Assembly: GCF_000006405.1 (NCBI RefSeq)
Contig: NW_003206190.1
Coordinates: 125,471 to 159,893, forward strand
Direction of reading: 5' to 3'
Source of the DNA: Perkinsus marinus ATCC 50983
Lineage: Eukaryota; Perkinsozoa; Perkinsida; Perkinsidae
Length of the DNA stretch: 34,423 nucleotides
Of this stretch, positions 14,325-26,490 are shown in pieces. Below the pieces are notes generated by a model that did no database searches, was not told the DNA's origin, and was given only the letters and a program-made list of their open reading frames with translations. Position 1 is the first letter of the stretch. Each line of letters begins with the position of its first letter. Made by a program: the position numbers and the translations under genes.

Positions 14325-14383
14325 CCATTATCCATCTCAACATCAAGCCTTGAATCAAAGCTTGATGTTGAGATGGATAATGG
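14325..14383. repeat. Perfect 24+24 nt hairpin
   Basis: The arm 14325-14348 is the exact reverse complement of 14360-14383, with an 11-base loop that itself contains TTGA/TCAA. A short palindrome (CTATCTTC, one base, GAAGATAG) lies about 40 bases upstream. The perfect arms imply either recent origin or selection on structure. The hairpin lies between genes, about 330 bp before the tetraspanin start. Confidence 0.85.
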
Positions 14384-14711
14384 AGAGTCTAGGTCTACCA
14401 CAGGATACGACTGGACTGATTTAGTCACAGGATGACGATGATCGCCATAGTGTGAAGGCAATCTCGGAATTGGTCTGTGAATTGAATAAGTGAATAGAGA
14501 GAATCCTTTGGCATTTCTGTATTAGATTGTGAGTTGGAGGTGGTATGGTATGACCCGAGGCAGAGGACCATGGGGTGATCGAAAAAGGGACAATTGTGTG
14601 CACTCTTGTGTCGATAGCTAGCCTTTGAATTTGCAAGCTCTTGATGCTTGTTAGTTGTGGAATATTACTCATCATAAGTTTTTCAGTTTCTCCAATTTGC
14701 GATTGGCCCGA

Positions 14712-15551
14712 ATGGCAAACTGCTGTACATGTCTTAGCAAATCTGCTAACATCATATTCTGCCTCCTACTATTCGTCATTGGAGGTTTTGTCGCAGGTGT
14801 CGGGATATGGTATCTCGTCAGCGACTACAAGGATTGGGTTCCCGAGTGGTGGATTTGGATTGCCGTCATTACTGGTATTCTTCTGGCTATATTATCGTTT
14901 GTTGGTTGCTATGGCTCGTTGAAACGAAATAAATGCGTGTTGTCTTTCCTGTGGGTGGCGTCTACTGTGTTGTTCATTCTCTTCGCAATAGCTGCTATTG
15001 CATCTACTATCTTCTTTGCTGGTGTCGATAACCTCAACGGCAAGACGGCTCAGCAGTTACTTGAAGTTAGTGGCAACGATGGGAATGTGTACAAGCAGAT
15101 TAGGGATGGTTACATTGCTGTGTTCACTGATGATGATTGCAACGTGAAGTGTAGCGTCGACGATGGTAAACTATACTGTGGATCCATCACGTGTGAAAGT
15201 GAGGGAATAGAAGATCAGCTTAACCGCTGGATTGGTCCCAGTTGGTGGACAACTGATGTGAACTCCTTCGAAAAGTGTGTTGCTGCTGCTACTGTTGAAG
15301 ACAACGCTAATGAGATGGCCGCTGAAGCGTGGTGTGCTAGTAACACTTATGCAATTGATTGGTTCTGGCGTTGGATCTTGGGGACAATGATTGTGTTGTG
15401 GTTCATCGTTGTGTTCACGTTGTTCATGGCTGTTGGTAACTGCGTTTTGATGTGGTCGCATTCGCATCGGAAAGATGCTGTGGTTATGGCACCGAAAGCT
15501 GAGATGGTCAGAACGCCTCCTATGAATGGTTTCACAGTAGTTAAAGTATAG
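14712..15551 (+). CDS. Tetraspanin-like four-pass membrane protein
   Basis: Single-exon gene of 279 residues. TM1 is about 12-34, TM2 about 46-68, TM3 about 76-98, then a large extracellular loop to about 215 and TM4 about 217-242. This is tetraspanin topology. The N-terminus is short with cysteines (MANCCTCLSK), typical palmitoylation sites. The large loop has paired cysteines (CNVKC, YCGSITC, EKC, AWC) but not the classical CCG triplet, so it is a divergent member. The start at 14712 is chosen over the in-frame ATG at 14655 because an AG acceptor after a pyrimidine run (14685-14686) lies between them and because tetraspanin N-termini are short. Role and partners are not readable. Confidence 0.8.
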   Translation: MANCCTCLSKSANIIFCLLLFVIGGFVAGVGIWYLVSDYKDWVPEWWIWIAVITGILLAILSFVGCYGSLKRNKCVLSFLWVASTVLFILFAIAAIASTIFFAGVDNLNGKTAQQLLEVSGNDGNVYKQIRDGYIAVFTDDDCNVKCSVDDGKLYCGSITCESEGIEDQLNRWIGPSWWTTDVNSFEKCVAAATVEDNANEMAAEAWCASNTYAIDWFWRWILGTMIVLWFIVVFTLFMAVGNCVLMWSHSHRKDAVVMAPKAEMVRTPPMNGFTVVKV

Positions 15552-16480
15552 TTATATGCAAGGTCAGTTTCTTACGTGTTTCCCATTGAGTGTATTCTTT
15601 TGTAATTCGAGTTACTCTCTTTTGGTGGTAGTCGTCATCGGCTAGGGTTGAGGTGACGTTGACTGTTGTCATTGTTATTTGGTCGTAGTAGTTTTCGTGG
15701 TTGTTTCTTGTGGATGCATAATGCAAGGTGAATGTGTTCATTCTATTGTCCCTACGGAACTGTGTTTCTGTGAACAACGTCGATTTACTATGAACATTTG
15801 TGTTGACCTGTTGAGTTAGAGTCGATCAGAGTTGGAGGAGGAAAGTAAACTCTTCGAATTTTCCTTATGGAAAGATTTGCGAAAATTAATTTAGGTTTTT
15901 GACGATTTGTTTATAAGTGTGTTATTGAAAGTCTTGCTTTCCGTTAACGTTGCTATGTTGCGGTAGAACGGTTTCTTATCTATTGATTGTTCCAATCGAG
16001 ATCTTTACAGTGCATTCGTATATTCCTATCACGTTATTTACTTCATATTTATTGTTAATTTAATATAGATATCTATTATATTATTCTATAACTAGATCAT
16101 GATATAAGCGATCTAGGAAGAGTGGTTGTAGTCCGTACTCTGTAAGTGTTGTTGTCTTTGCTTTAGGGCATTCTGCGTAGCACCAGCCGTTTTAATTATC
16201 CTTCTTGGGAATTCACCAACGTTTTTTCAGGGAATATTTTCAGTATTAGTAGAAGTAAATATGAGTAAAAGGGACATAACGAAGAATGAATTCGACGAAA
16301 TATGTTAACTTCAATCAACAAGTAGTTTAGGAATGTTTTATACCAAAACTTGGAATATTCGGTCTTAGTAGAGTGCATCTAATTTAGGGTCGAGTTGCAG
16401 CAAGTAGAAGTCTTGTTCTCCATCAGATTGCATCGCGTACTAGCGTCACGTAGCGCGCGCTAGTATTACATGTTGTCAAT
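15552..16480. other. AT-rich intergenic region between tetraspanin paralogs
   Basis: Probably 3' UTR of the first tetraspanin gene and upstream region of the second. No gene or strong repeat is seen. A weak inverted pair (ACTAGCG ... CGCTAGT) lies near 16439-16464. Confidence 0.5.
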
Positions 16481-16516
16481 GTGAACTGCATCATTGCAGT
16501 TCTGCTGTTATTTTCA

Positions 16517-17373
16517 ATGGGAGTTTGTGAAGAAGGATCGTCTTCTTCTTTATCTTTGTCATCGTCGTTCTCATCATCATCTTCGTCCCGTAGGCGCAAT
16601 GGGGTTCTTCTCTACAATGCTTTTGTGTTCGCTGCTGGTGGGGTGGTAGCCGGCATTGCCATATGGTACCTTCAAGCAAAGTTCACGAGGCTCATGCAGG
16701 TGTGGTATGTATGGATTGCCCTTTTCATGGGCTTTGGTATGATGCTACTCTCAATCGCTGAAGTTATTCAACTAAAGCGACGGAATTCAGTATTGTTGAT
16801 GTTAACTTGGCTGTGTTGGNNNNNNNNNNNNNNNNNNNNNNNNNNNNNNNNNNNNNNNNNNNNNNNNNNNNNNNNNNNNNNNNNNNNNNNNNNNNNNNNN
16901 NNNNNNNNNNNNNNNNNNNCTGTGATATCGGCAATACTACAGTGTCGTGTTCTACTGTGCAATGCAGTAGTTCGAAGATTGCTCAGCAGATGAACCAATG
17001 AATAGCAGAAGGCAACTATCAGACTCGTGGGGTCCCTGAGGCGGTTACATTTCAGAAGTGCTTGGACGAGACTATACTAACTGATGGTATGAACAGGAAC
17101 AAGTCAGCCGCACAGGGTTGGTGCTCTGGCAACGCCTCTGTTGTTGACGATGTTAGTCACTATGCATTGGGCGCTATGATAGGCTTGTGGGTGGCCTTAT
17201 TGATTTCTATGGTTCCTATGGTGTATGATCTATATCTACTGTGGGTACTGAGGAAACGACGAGCTCATGCTTACACTGCTCATGAAGATTTAGATGAAAA
17301 TGGAGGAATTGGAGAAGAGGAAGACGGACCAAAGAAGACGCCAGCTCAGACTGTCACAGTCGTTCAAATTTGA
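16517..17373 (+). pseudogene. Second tetraspanin-like gene, gapped and with in-frame TGA
   Basis: Paralog of the gene at 14712. It has TM1 with GGVVAGIAIWYLQ, TM2 with WYVWIALFMGFGMM, and the beginning of TM3. Then comes a run of 100 N, the cysteine-rich loop (CDIGNTTVSCSTVQC, FQKC, GWC), TM4 and an acidic tail. The N-terminus before TM1 is serine-rich and unlike the paralog. The frames on both sides of the gap are consistent with one protein. A single TGA at 16999-17001 interrupts the loop exactly where the paralog has Trp (LNRWI versus MNQ-stop-I). This may be a true nonsense change, an assembly error near the gap, or an unrecognised splice event. It is otherwise well preserved, so an allele or recent pseudogene is likely. 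Confidence 0.6.
16820..16919. other. Assembly gap of exactly 100 N
   Basis: Exactly one hundred undetermined bases, the conventional filler for a gap of unknown length. It removes the end of TM3 and the start of the large loop of the second tetraspanin gene. Confidence 0.98.
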
Positions 17374-17393
17374 TTCCTTTTCTATTGCATCCT

Positions 17394-17434
17394 CTCGTAT
17401 AATCGTTGGTGCATTCCCTCGTATAATCGTTGGT
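17394..17434. repeat. Two-copy direct repeat, period 24
   Basis: The 17-mer CTCGTATAATCGTTGGT occurs at 17394-17410 and again at 17418-17434, just after the stop of the second tetraspanin gene. It is likely a small 3' UTR duplication. Confidence 0.8.
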
Positions 17435-17940
17435 ATATCTTTGTATACAGTTCTACGCGTTTTGTCCGGTTGTTGTCGTAGTAGATACTCAGCCATTTGG
17501 CAACTTCTTCCTGCATGGCCCGTGTCGTGTTCTAAGTTGTGATCGTGCGATGAAGTGAACCTACTCAGTGAGTATTAATAATCAATGTATCTGTACCGTC
17601 GCCCTGTTGGATGGGCTTAGTCGGATTAGTGATGTAAGACTGTGAGTTTGTGTTACTCGCCATCATTCACTCTAGTTGTATTTCCTTGCTAAATTGTGAC
17701 TTTTGTATCTGCTTGAACATACTAATACTTTCGTACGATGCTGCGCTGTCGTATTCAGTTCGTCCAGACTGTAGTAGGAGTAGCTAGTCGAGGGTATAAG
17801 TTAGTCATGGTTACACTGAACGGTATTGTATGTTGGGAAACTACTACTACGAGGAGATGAAAAGGGCTCCTTTTCAGCTGCGTCAATTTCATTATTCTGT
17901 TTACGATTAGTTTTTCTGGGCAGTTGACATTTTTCGAGAA
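17435..17940. other. Intergenic, before the TOM40-like gene
   Basis: No coding-like frame or repeat. It should contain the end of the tetraspanin transcript and the promoter or leader acceptor of the next gene. Confidence 0.45.
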
Positions 17941-20098
17941 ATGTCATCTCACTCGGTGTTGGAAGAAGAGAACAGTCATTATCCCACAGCTGAGACAAGG
18001 TAAGTGCCTTTAGGATCTTCTGAGTTCACAGCTCCGAAATATATGTTCGCTTTTTTCAGCTGATCTCAGGAGTTTTCAAAGCTAAGTGTAGAAGTTTCTC
18101 GTACGAATTTGAGTAGAAGTGTGCAAAAGCAAACAAGAATTTGCCGAAATTTTTCACATGTTGTTTTTACTGTACATTCAGTTCTCGAGCTGTCGCCATC
18201 ACCAATATGTGGAGAAGTGTCTGTTCATCAGGCCCAGCGCTCCTCAAACGACAGAGGAAGATGCTCCTCATGAGCCGTCCTTCATCCTAGTGCCCCCTCG
18301 CTTCTACACTCCTATAGACGACTCAGTAGATCGATACACCAAAGCCTTATCGCAACACTTGCTCATGCAAAGGGCCAGACAGAGAGTGCTCAACGACAAC
18401 ATTGCTGAGGCCGTAATAAGCCTCTCGAGTATGCTTCTCATGATGCCCTACGTATAGGTACATCTTTCCTTCTCTGTTGCTCCAGAGCAGCCGGCTTTCG
18501 CTAAGGTTGAGGCGAATATCACTGTAAGCAGGGTTGGAATATATGTCGGGTTCTTTCAGCTGAGCTCAGATGTTTTCAATGTTACATTGAGAAAATCTAC
18601 ATTCGATTTAGGGCGTACAAAAAGTGAGAAAAATTTCCCAGAGAATTTCCTCGGAATTATTATCAACACACATAGTTGACCATGTGCATCTTTCCCCTTC
18701 CCCCTACACGGTGTTGTTAACTGTGATACTTGTAGATACCATACAGTCTCGATCTCAAGGGGGCTATGACAAAGGTAGAGGGTCTCGATACAGGAATGAA
18801 CGGACTCCAGATGAAAGTGTCTCTGCCTCCCGAGTGAGTACCACCTGCAGTATATGTTTTCTCTACATCCTATTCAGGGGTACATGGTCCCCTCTCACCG
18901 CGGCTGGCCGTCTGCGTTTGACTACCTCGGGTGGCTTATCAGCCAGTGGTTTTATATCCCGTCCGATTGGTGTAGAGGAGGAAGCGACCGCTGCTATTTT
19001 TGGCACTTTAGGCCAGGGCCCGACCATCGACGATAACAACATTGGTGAGATATGTGTTGGAAAATATTTGATCGCTTTCCTCAAATGAAGTTGGAAATTT
19101 CCTCACTTATGGATGAGTTCATATGCGCATTCGGGTAGAAGTTTACAGAAACCAACTAGAAATTCCTCAGAATTTTCATATTGTCACCAACATATGTGGT
19201 CGAGCATGTGGGGCCTATCTTGACAAGTATTTTGGTACCTTAGGTTTCCGCGTGGATTACAAAGATGCTTCCTATGGCGTCTGCCTCGAATCCAGTCATC
19301 ACACCACTACCAACTGTGGTGGTCTTCCCAGCACTGCGCCCTCTATGACCAGCGAGAGCTGTGGTGTCAGCGGCAGCTCGGTGGCTTCTTCCTCCTCCAC
19401 TGTTGCTGAGGAGACGACATGTCCTTCGTTTTCGGGATGGGTTTGGGGACGAACGCACTTTGGTGAGCTACAGCTACTCATAGGATGCATAGATGACTCC
19501 GGCAGGTCTTTCTGGAGGGGTCCAAACTGGAATAGATGCCCACGGCGAATCTCTGGGGTAGGTCGGCGAACGTATCTTAGGTTCATTCGGGCGTTCCACA
19601 GTTACCGTTGTGTTGGAGCCTTTTCCTCGGCCTCGGCAGATTCGAATTATATACCAACTGGTGGTGACTATCAGTTGGTCGGTGAATACAATAGCGCCAC
19701 TAAGTCCGTCACGGCTGCCTACCATCAGCTTATAGTCATGCAACGGAAGGTGCCGGGATCGAACCTCTGCGGGTTACCATACACCGGGTTTTCAGTGCTA
19801 CAACCTCCTTGAAGATAAACACATCTCAGCAATAGCCAACTACGTCGATGTAGCAGTGGAGGCCACTCGTAACGGAGATACTGGCAAATCCGAAATTGCA
19901 GTCGGCGCTTCTTGGCAACCCAACAGAGTAAAACCTCCAAGCAATCGACCCCTCCTCACACGTGCTTGTCAGACCTGGCTCATCAAGGCACGGCTATCCA
20001 CCCTTGCTGGGGTCGGCCTTACAGTAGCGGCTAAGTCGTGGTCGCAGATGAATGGTGTTGTCGCAGCTACTGCTGGTCTGCGAAGCTCAGGACCGTAA
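17941..20098 (+). CDS. TOM40: TOM40-like mitochondrial import pore (9 exons)
   Basis: Beta-barrel channel of the outer mitochondrial membrane translocase. Proposed exons: 17941-17999, 18232-18451, 18488-18523, 18736-18833, 18878-19044, 19244-19462, 19506-19557, 19602-19749, 19796-20098. Phases agree throughout, giving 433 residues. Porin_3-type features appear in order: a strand pair with GRLRLTTSGGLSASG, NNIGFRVDYKDASYGVCLE (compare the Tom40 stretch ending in YRGSDFTAAV), GDYQLVGEYN, KSVTAAYHQLIVMQRK and, near the end, a strand pair with LAGVGLTVAAK. The protein is longer than usual Tom40 because of a Ser/Thr-rich insert in exon 6, which may hide another intron. Introns 1, 3 and 5 (232, 212, 199 bp) each contain a copy of the dispersed repeat, while the others are 36-46 bp. 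VDAC is the main alternative, but the order of strands fits Tom40 better. Confidence 0.7.
18038..18175 (+). repeat. Dispersed intron repeat, copy A (TOM40 intron 1)
   Basis: The copy starts at GAAATATATGTTCGC, has the core TCAGCTGATCTCAGGAG and ends in the GAAATTTTTCACATG region. It makes up most of the 232 bp intron 18000-18231. Confidence 0.75.
18531..18705 (+). repeat. Dispersed intron repeat, copy B (TOM40 intron 3)
   Basis: It begins GGGTTGGAATATATGTC seven bases after the donor, carries TTTCAGCTGAGCTCAGATG, and ends GACCATGTGCATCTTTCCCC. It fills most of the 212 bp intron 18524-18735. Confidence 0.85.
19051..19205 (+). repeat. Dispersed intron repeat, copy C (TOM40 intron 5)
   Basis: It begins ATGTGTTGGAAAATATTTG close behind the donor GTGAG and carries the late block with TTTTCATATTGTCACCAAC. 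The central CAGCTGAGCTC core is degraded. It fills most of the 199 bp intron 19045-19243. Confidence 0.75.
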
Positions 20099-20910
20099 TG
20101 ACTACCACTTGAAATCTTGCTCACTCTTGCATTTCCTCAATTTTCAGTTACTTCGGGCTGCGATGTCATTTTCAGAACTGGGGTTCTGAAGTGTTTGGCA
20201 AGGCGGCGGAGGACAGCAGTCCTGTTGGAAATAAATGGGCACCTCTTGATGAGTGAAAATTTCGCGCGCCACAAAAATATTTTGATGATATTTTGTTGAC
20301 GAAAGTTGTTGAGTTATTGAAGAACACAAAGTTAGTTTTGTAAGAATAGAAAACGTTGGGTGCTCGAACTGCATCAGAGCGAAGGCAAACGATTTTGCCA
20401 ATCTTTCGGACTAGTGACGGGCCTGAGGATAGACAGTGTTGTTGGTTGTTGGATTCTTTTAAACTTACTGAAATCGCAAAGCAGCGTTCTTGAGAGCGGT
20501 AGTGCTAGAAGTGGTAGTCGTAACGGTTAACCTCTGCCGTTTACTGCGGATGGCATCGGACCACAACCAGCAGTCCTCAAGGGAAGCCGACACTTCATCG
20601 TTATTCTCCTCATTTTCACCTATAACAAAATACTAGTAACAGCTTCCTATGTGAGGGGACTACAAGGCTTCATCGCTATACTATGTAAATATGAGGAAAA
20701 TTCGTGACGAATTTATCCTTAAGAGAATTCGCACGGATCAGTGGTGCGAAATTCTCGTTCGCCATTATATGCAAGTAAGGGTCATCTAAGCTTTGTTGAA
20801 GTCGCGGTCTGAACTACTGCTGCAGTAGCGAAAAATAGTTAATTTTCCAAATTTGCCTCGAAAAAATAAACGCTCTAAATTATGATGCATCCCTAGTAGT
20901 ATCGTCAAGT
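20099..20910. other. Convergent intergenic region (TOM40 and NOC3 3' ends)
   Basis: Contains the 3' sides of two genes facing each other. Short open frames show no domain. The stretch is AT-rich, with no clear copy of the dispersed repeat. Confidence 0.5.
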
Positions 20911-22866
20911 TCAAATAGTTGAGGTATGGATGACATATTTCTCACCTGTGTTCGCTCCTCTGCGTTTAACGGAGATAGTGCCACTGGCTTGGCTGCCGCT
21001 ACTGCGGTCCAAATCTCGGGAGAATCTTTTAAATTGAGGAACTATAACCTTCGAGCATTCGGGATCATAATGGAACCTATAATGAAGAACTACAAGCCCT
21101 GTTACATATACGTAGAGGATACCCAGCGGCGATGGCAGTCCAGTAGAGGCAAACTGGATGAGTGTAATCAAGTCCAACGATCATGCCTTCCTCATCGAGG
21201 CACCCTCGGACCGAGCCGAACCTGCCAATGGGACACCTGCTAGTGAATATCGCCGGAGAAGCCATTTGCCTACTTAGTGAATATCTCCAACAAGGTATGT
21301 GCAGAGTCCCTTCCGAAGGGTGTGGTGACCAAGGCTTCGCCCATGGCCTTGGCCATCCATGGTGCGGCATTCTTACTACCCCCTAGGGTGGCATCCACGC
21401 CCATAACGCCTCGGCAGAGACCCTCGAGGAGACCCGTGGCGTCCTCTTGACTAAGCAGTAGCCGTAGAAGCTTCGGTAACGACTCGAGACAGGTGGCGAG
21501 GGCTGCTTGGACCGGCTGAGAGGAAAGCACAGTCGGGCCACGATTCACTCCGATACCCTATAGTAGTGAATTTGCCTCAAAAAGGATATTGTAAACCGAC
21601 TTGCGTCAGTGTTAGGATATATGTTTGGTTTTCTCAGCTGAGCTCAGAAGCTTCCAAAGCTACATTGTATGTAGGTGCGGAAGACTTAGGACAGACGCAA
21701 ACAAAAAAGAACAATAATTTCCCAAAATTTCCTCAGAATTTATGAATTGCATCAACACACGTCAGTTGACCATATGCATATCCCCCCATTGCATGTTGTA
21801 CCTCTCCAATAGCCTTGCCTGCCGAAGAGCCTGCTAACTTGAGTAGTGCTAGTGCGGCGTGAGCGGCCAATAACGGGCCGCTGTCACTACCACTACTCAG
21901 CTGCTCTGTGAAGAAGTCCCGGAGCTCATGCGCTATCTCGATGACCAACTCCAAATTGGCAGCATCTGCTTTTTCCCCGACTCCTTTGAGACATTCCACT
22001 ATCACCTCTTTAGGGTAGAGGTGGGACGTTCGTAATACCCGCAGATAGACGACCAAGACCTCAGCTAATACGACCGCCTCAGCCTTCCTCACACGCTCCT
22101 TATTGAGACCGGCGAAGCCAGCATCCAAGTCCCGGTTGATGTCAGTGTCCTCCTCCCCAGAAGCCAACTTAATTGCCACGTTATGGGTTTCCTCGATAAT
22201 GTTATTGCTAGTGTCGGTCCTGGCCAACTTCAGCAGAGGCGCTAGATGGACCAGTTGCTGAGGACTTTTCACTTTACCAATCATTATGACTATTTTCTTG
22301 GTGGCGACCTCGACCGCCGCATCGTCCTTAAGGACCCCTTCAATGGTGTTAATAGCCGTCGTGTCACCACTGCCCGCACTGGAGACTACCATTGCTAGAA
22401 GTCGGTCGAAGTCGTTGAAGGTCCAGAGGGAAGCGCAGGTGAGCAGGGCGCACATACCGCGGATCTCCTTCATCGTTTTGAGGCGGGTGAGCAGGTTCTG
22501 GTAAGCGTCGACGAGTTTAGTGTCGTAGGTAAGGATTTCCTCGGCTTGCTTGCTCAACTTCTTGTTGGTTTTCTGAACACCTACGCCGGTGCTTTTATAG
22601 GCGGGGATGATATCTTTCATAACAGCGACACCCGTGAGGACGGCGCGTCGACTAAGGCGTTTGTCGACTTTGGCGGAGTTATCACAAATTGCCCAAACGA
22701 CCTGCATCCAGTCTATGTTCTCGTTGGGGTTGGAGCATATCTTGTCAGCAGCAGCTGCTAACCATCGCTCCATTGTAGGGACGGTGTCGGGGGTGAAGGA
22801 TGAGGGCTTCTTGAGACGCTCTAGGACGGGCCAGAGACGATGGGCGTCGTCTTTAGTGACAGTCAT
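20911..22866 (-). CDS. NOC3: NOC3 nucleolar complex protein (4 exons)
   Basis: Noc3 acts in nucleolar maturation and export of pre-60S ribosomes and, in yeast, also in replication licensing. Proposed exons on the minus strand: 22866-21802, 21557-21274, 21236-21123, 21076-20911. Phases agree, giving 542 residues. The Noc3 core is clear: WLAAAADKICSNPNENIDW, then RRAVLTGVAVMKDIIPAYKS (human NOC3L has FKDIIPGY), then the long helical-repeat region. A CBF-like end follows, with GFHYDPECSKVI at the position of the usual HYHPxV. The basic N-terminal extension of yeast and human Noc3 is missing. The start follows an AG acceptor 8 nt upstream. Intron 1 (244 bp) contains an antisense repeat copy, while introns 2 and 3 are 37 and 46 bp. 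This is the only clear minus-strand gene. Confidence 0.83.
21605..21792 (+). repeat. Dispersed intron repeat, copy E (antisense in NOC3 intron 1)
   Basis: Near full-length copy in plus orientation: AGGATATATGTTTGG, TCTCAGCTGAGCTCAGAAG, CCAAAATTTCCTCAGAA, GACCATATGCATATCCCC. It occupies about three quarters of the NOC3 intron 21558-21801 and is antisense to the gene. Read through, it would add a tail and a stop to the first exon, so splicing must remove it. Confidence 0.85.
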
Positions 22867-23380
22867 ATGGGAAACTAATGAAGCCTGAGCAAAGCTCCTA
22901 TGGGCTCCTTTGGGTCATCATCTATACCGTAACGGGGTCAACCTATGGCGACTACCGCAACCAACCTATGAGAGTTTCATACAGAGTCTCTACTACCAAT
23001 CCTAACCGAAGACAAGAAAGTGCGGCGATGATTTGACTGGCTCGAAAGATGTCACGCGTGGGAATAGAACCAGGGAGTCTGGAAAGGGAAGAGGCTCGAA
23101 AGAGAATCGATTATCAGGGCGTGCGATAACTCCACGACGGTCGTGATTGCAAGCCATTGATCGCTCTAAATGGGGATTTGCGCTGACAACGGATTCTTGG
23201 GATGGTTAGAGGTCCCCGGAAGTCGGTAGTTGGCCGCGGGTGTGGTGAGAATTAGGTCTCGGGGGCAGGGTGGAGGGCGAAAGATACCTTTGGGGTCGGC
23301 TGGGAGTATCTTGCGCCGTTTCAGTTCGTTACGACGGTTATTTTCCGTTGACCATCCGATCGTCCGATCGGATTATACAG
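22867..23380. promoter_or_regulatory. Divergent intergenic region, NOC3 and PABP
   Basis: About 540 bp separate the two start codons, so both promoters must lie here. A near-palindrome (CCGATCG, one base, CCGATCGG) sits at about 23356-23371 before the PABP acceptor AG (23379-23380). A degenerate B-box-like word (GGGAATAGAACC) is near 23051. No TATA-type element is claimed. Confidence 0.5.
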
Positions 23381-23409
23381 CAACTTAAAAGAAGCTCAAA
23401 AAAGAAAAA
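23381..23409 (+). promoter_or_regulatory. A-rich 5' leader of the PABP mRNA
   Basis: The 29 bases between the predicted leader acceptor and the ATG are dominated by A, with runs of four and six A and a final A-rich run before the ATG. In animals PABP represses its own mRNA by binding an A-rich 5' UTR. A similar loop here is inference. Confidence 0.45.
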
Positions 23410-26070
<2,661 letters not shown>

Positions 26071-26490
26071 AGGATGATGAGTGATTATTGTTATTATGAT
26101 GATGATGGTGAATTTGGTTTGTCGTTGTATCACGAATGACGTGAATGATGGAGAGTAGTGAGATTTTGATGCTATGGTGGACTCGAGATTTTCCCTCTTA
26201 TTTATCTATGCTTAATTTTTTATTGTTATTACATTTCGATCGGTGATGCGATCAAGGTGAGGTATGAGTGATGATGATGTTGTTGAGGTGGAGGAGGAGA
26301 AGGTGGGAGGGTTATAATTTGATAGGAAAAGCGTAAAAACTGTAACTAGGATGCTGATGATTTGCAGTGTTTGTGGATAGATGGATTATGATGGTGATAA
26401 TGTGGCGAGTAGCGTGATTTTGTTAACTCACTGTGTTGAGTCTAGTCCACTGTCAAAGGGGGTTTGCTTGGTTTTAGTGGGAGGTGCGGT
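26071..26490. other. Intergenic, GAT-rich, PABP to SEH1
   Basis: Low-complexity GATGATG stretches near 26070-26115 and 26260-26280, otherwise AT-rich without coding signal. A TTTTAG acceptor at 26476-26477 precedes the next start by 13 nt. Confidence 0.5.

Larger units (their letters stand above)
13470..14640. other. Intergenic or unresolved, with hairpins
   Basis: A protein-like frame at about 13700-13873 (KSAMVASNEFQTKYGNLPSE) may be an exon of an unrecognised gene, but I cannot link it. A copy of the B-box-like word GGGATCGAACC lies at 13516-13526. Beyond 13900 the sequence becomes AT-rich and hairpin-rich. Confidence 0.4.

Noticed and set aside
16999-17001. Reassignment of TGA to Trp in the nuclear code
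   Set aside because: TGA serves as the normal stop for NRAMP, NOC3, mS35 and the last gene, so one interrupted paralog does not support it.
18119-18231. N-terminal extension of TOM40 exon 2 back through repeat copy A
   Set aside because: This is repeat sequence. A donor at 18000 and acceptor at 18231 join a better start exon in phase.
19750-19795. tRNA gene around GGTTCGATCCC on the minus strand
   Set aside because: Stems do not close, and the sequence fits a 46 bp intron whose removal restores the TOM40 frame.
21733-21801. C-terminal tail and stop of NOC3 encoded in repeat copy E
   Set aside because: The tail is read from the repeat, and splicing at 21801/21557 continues the frame into a conserved C-terminal region.
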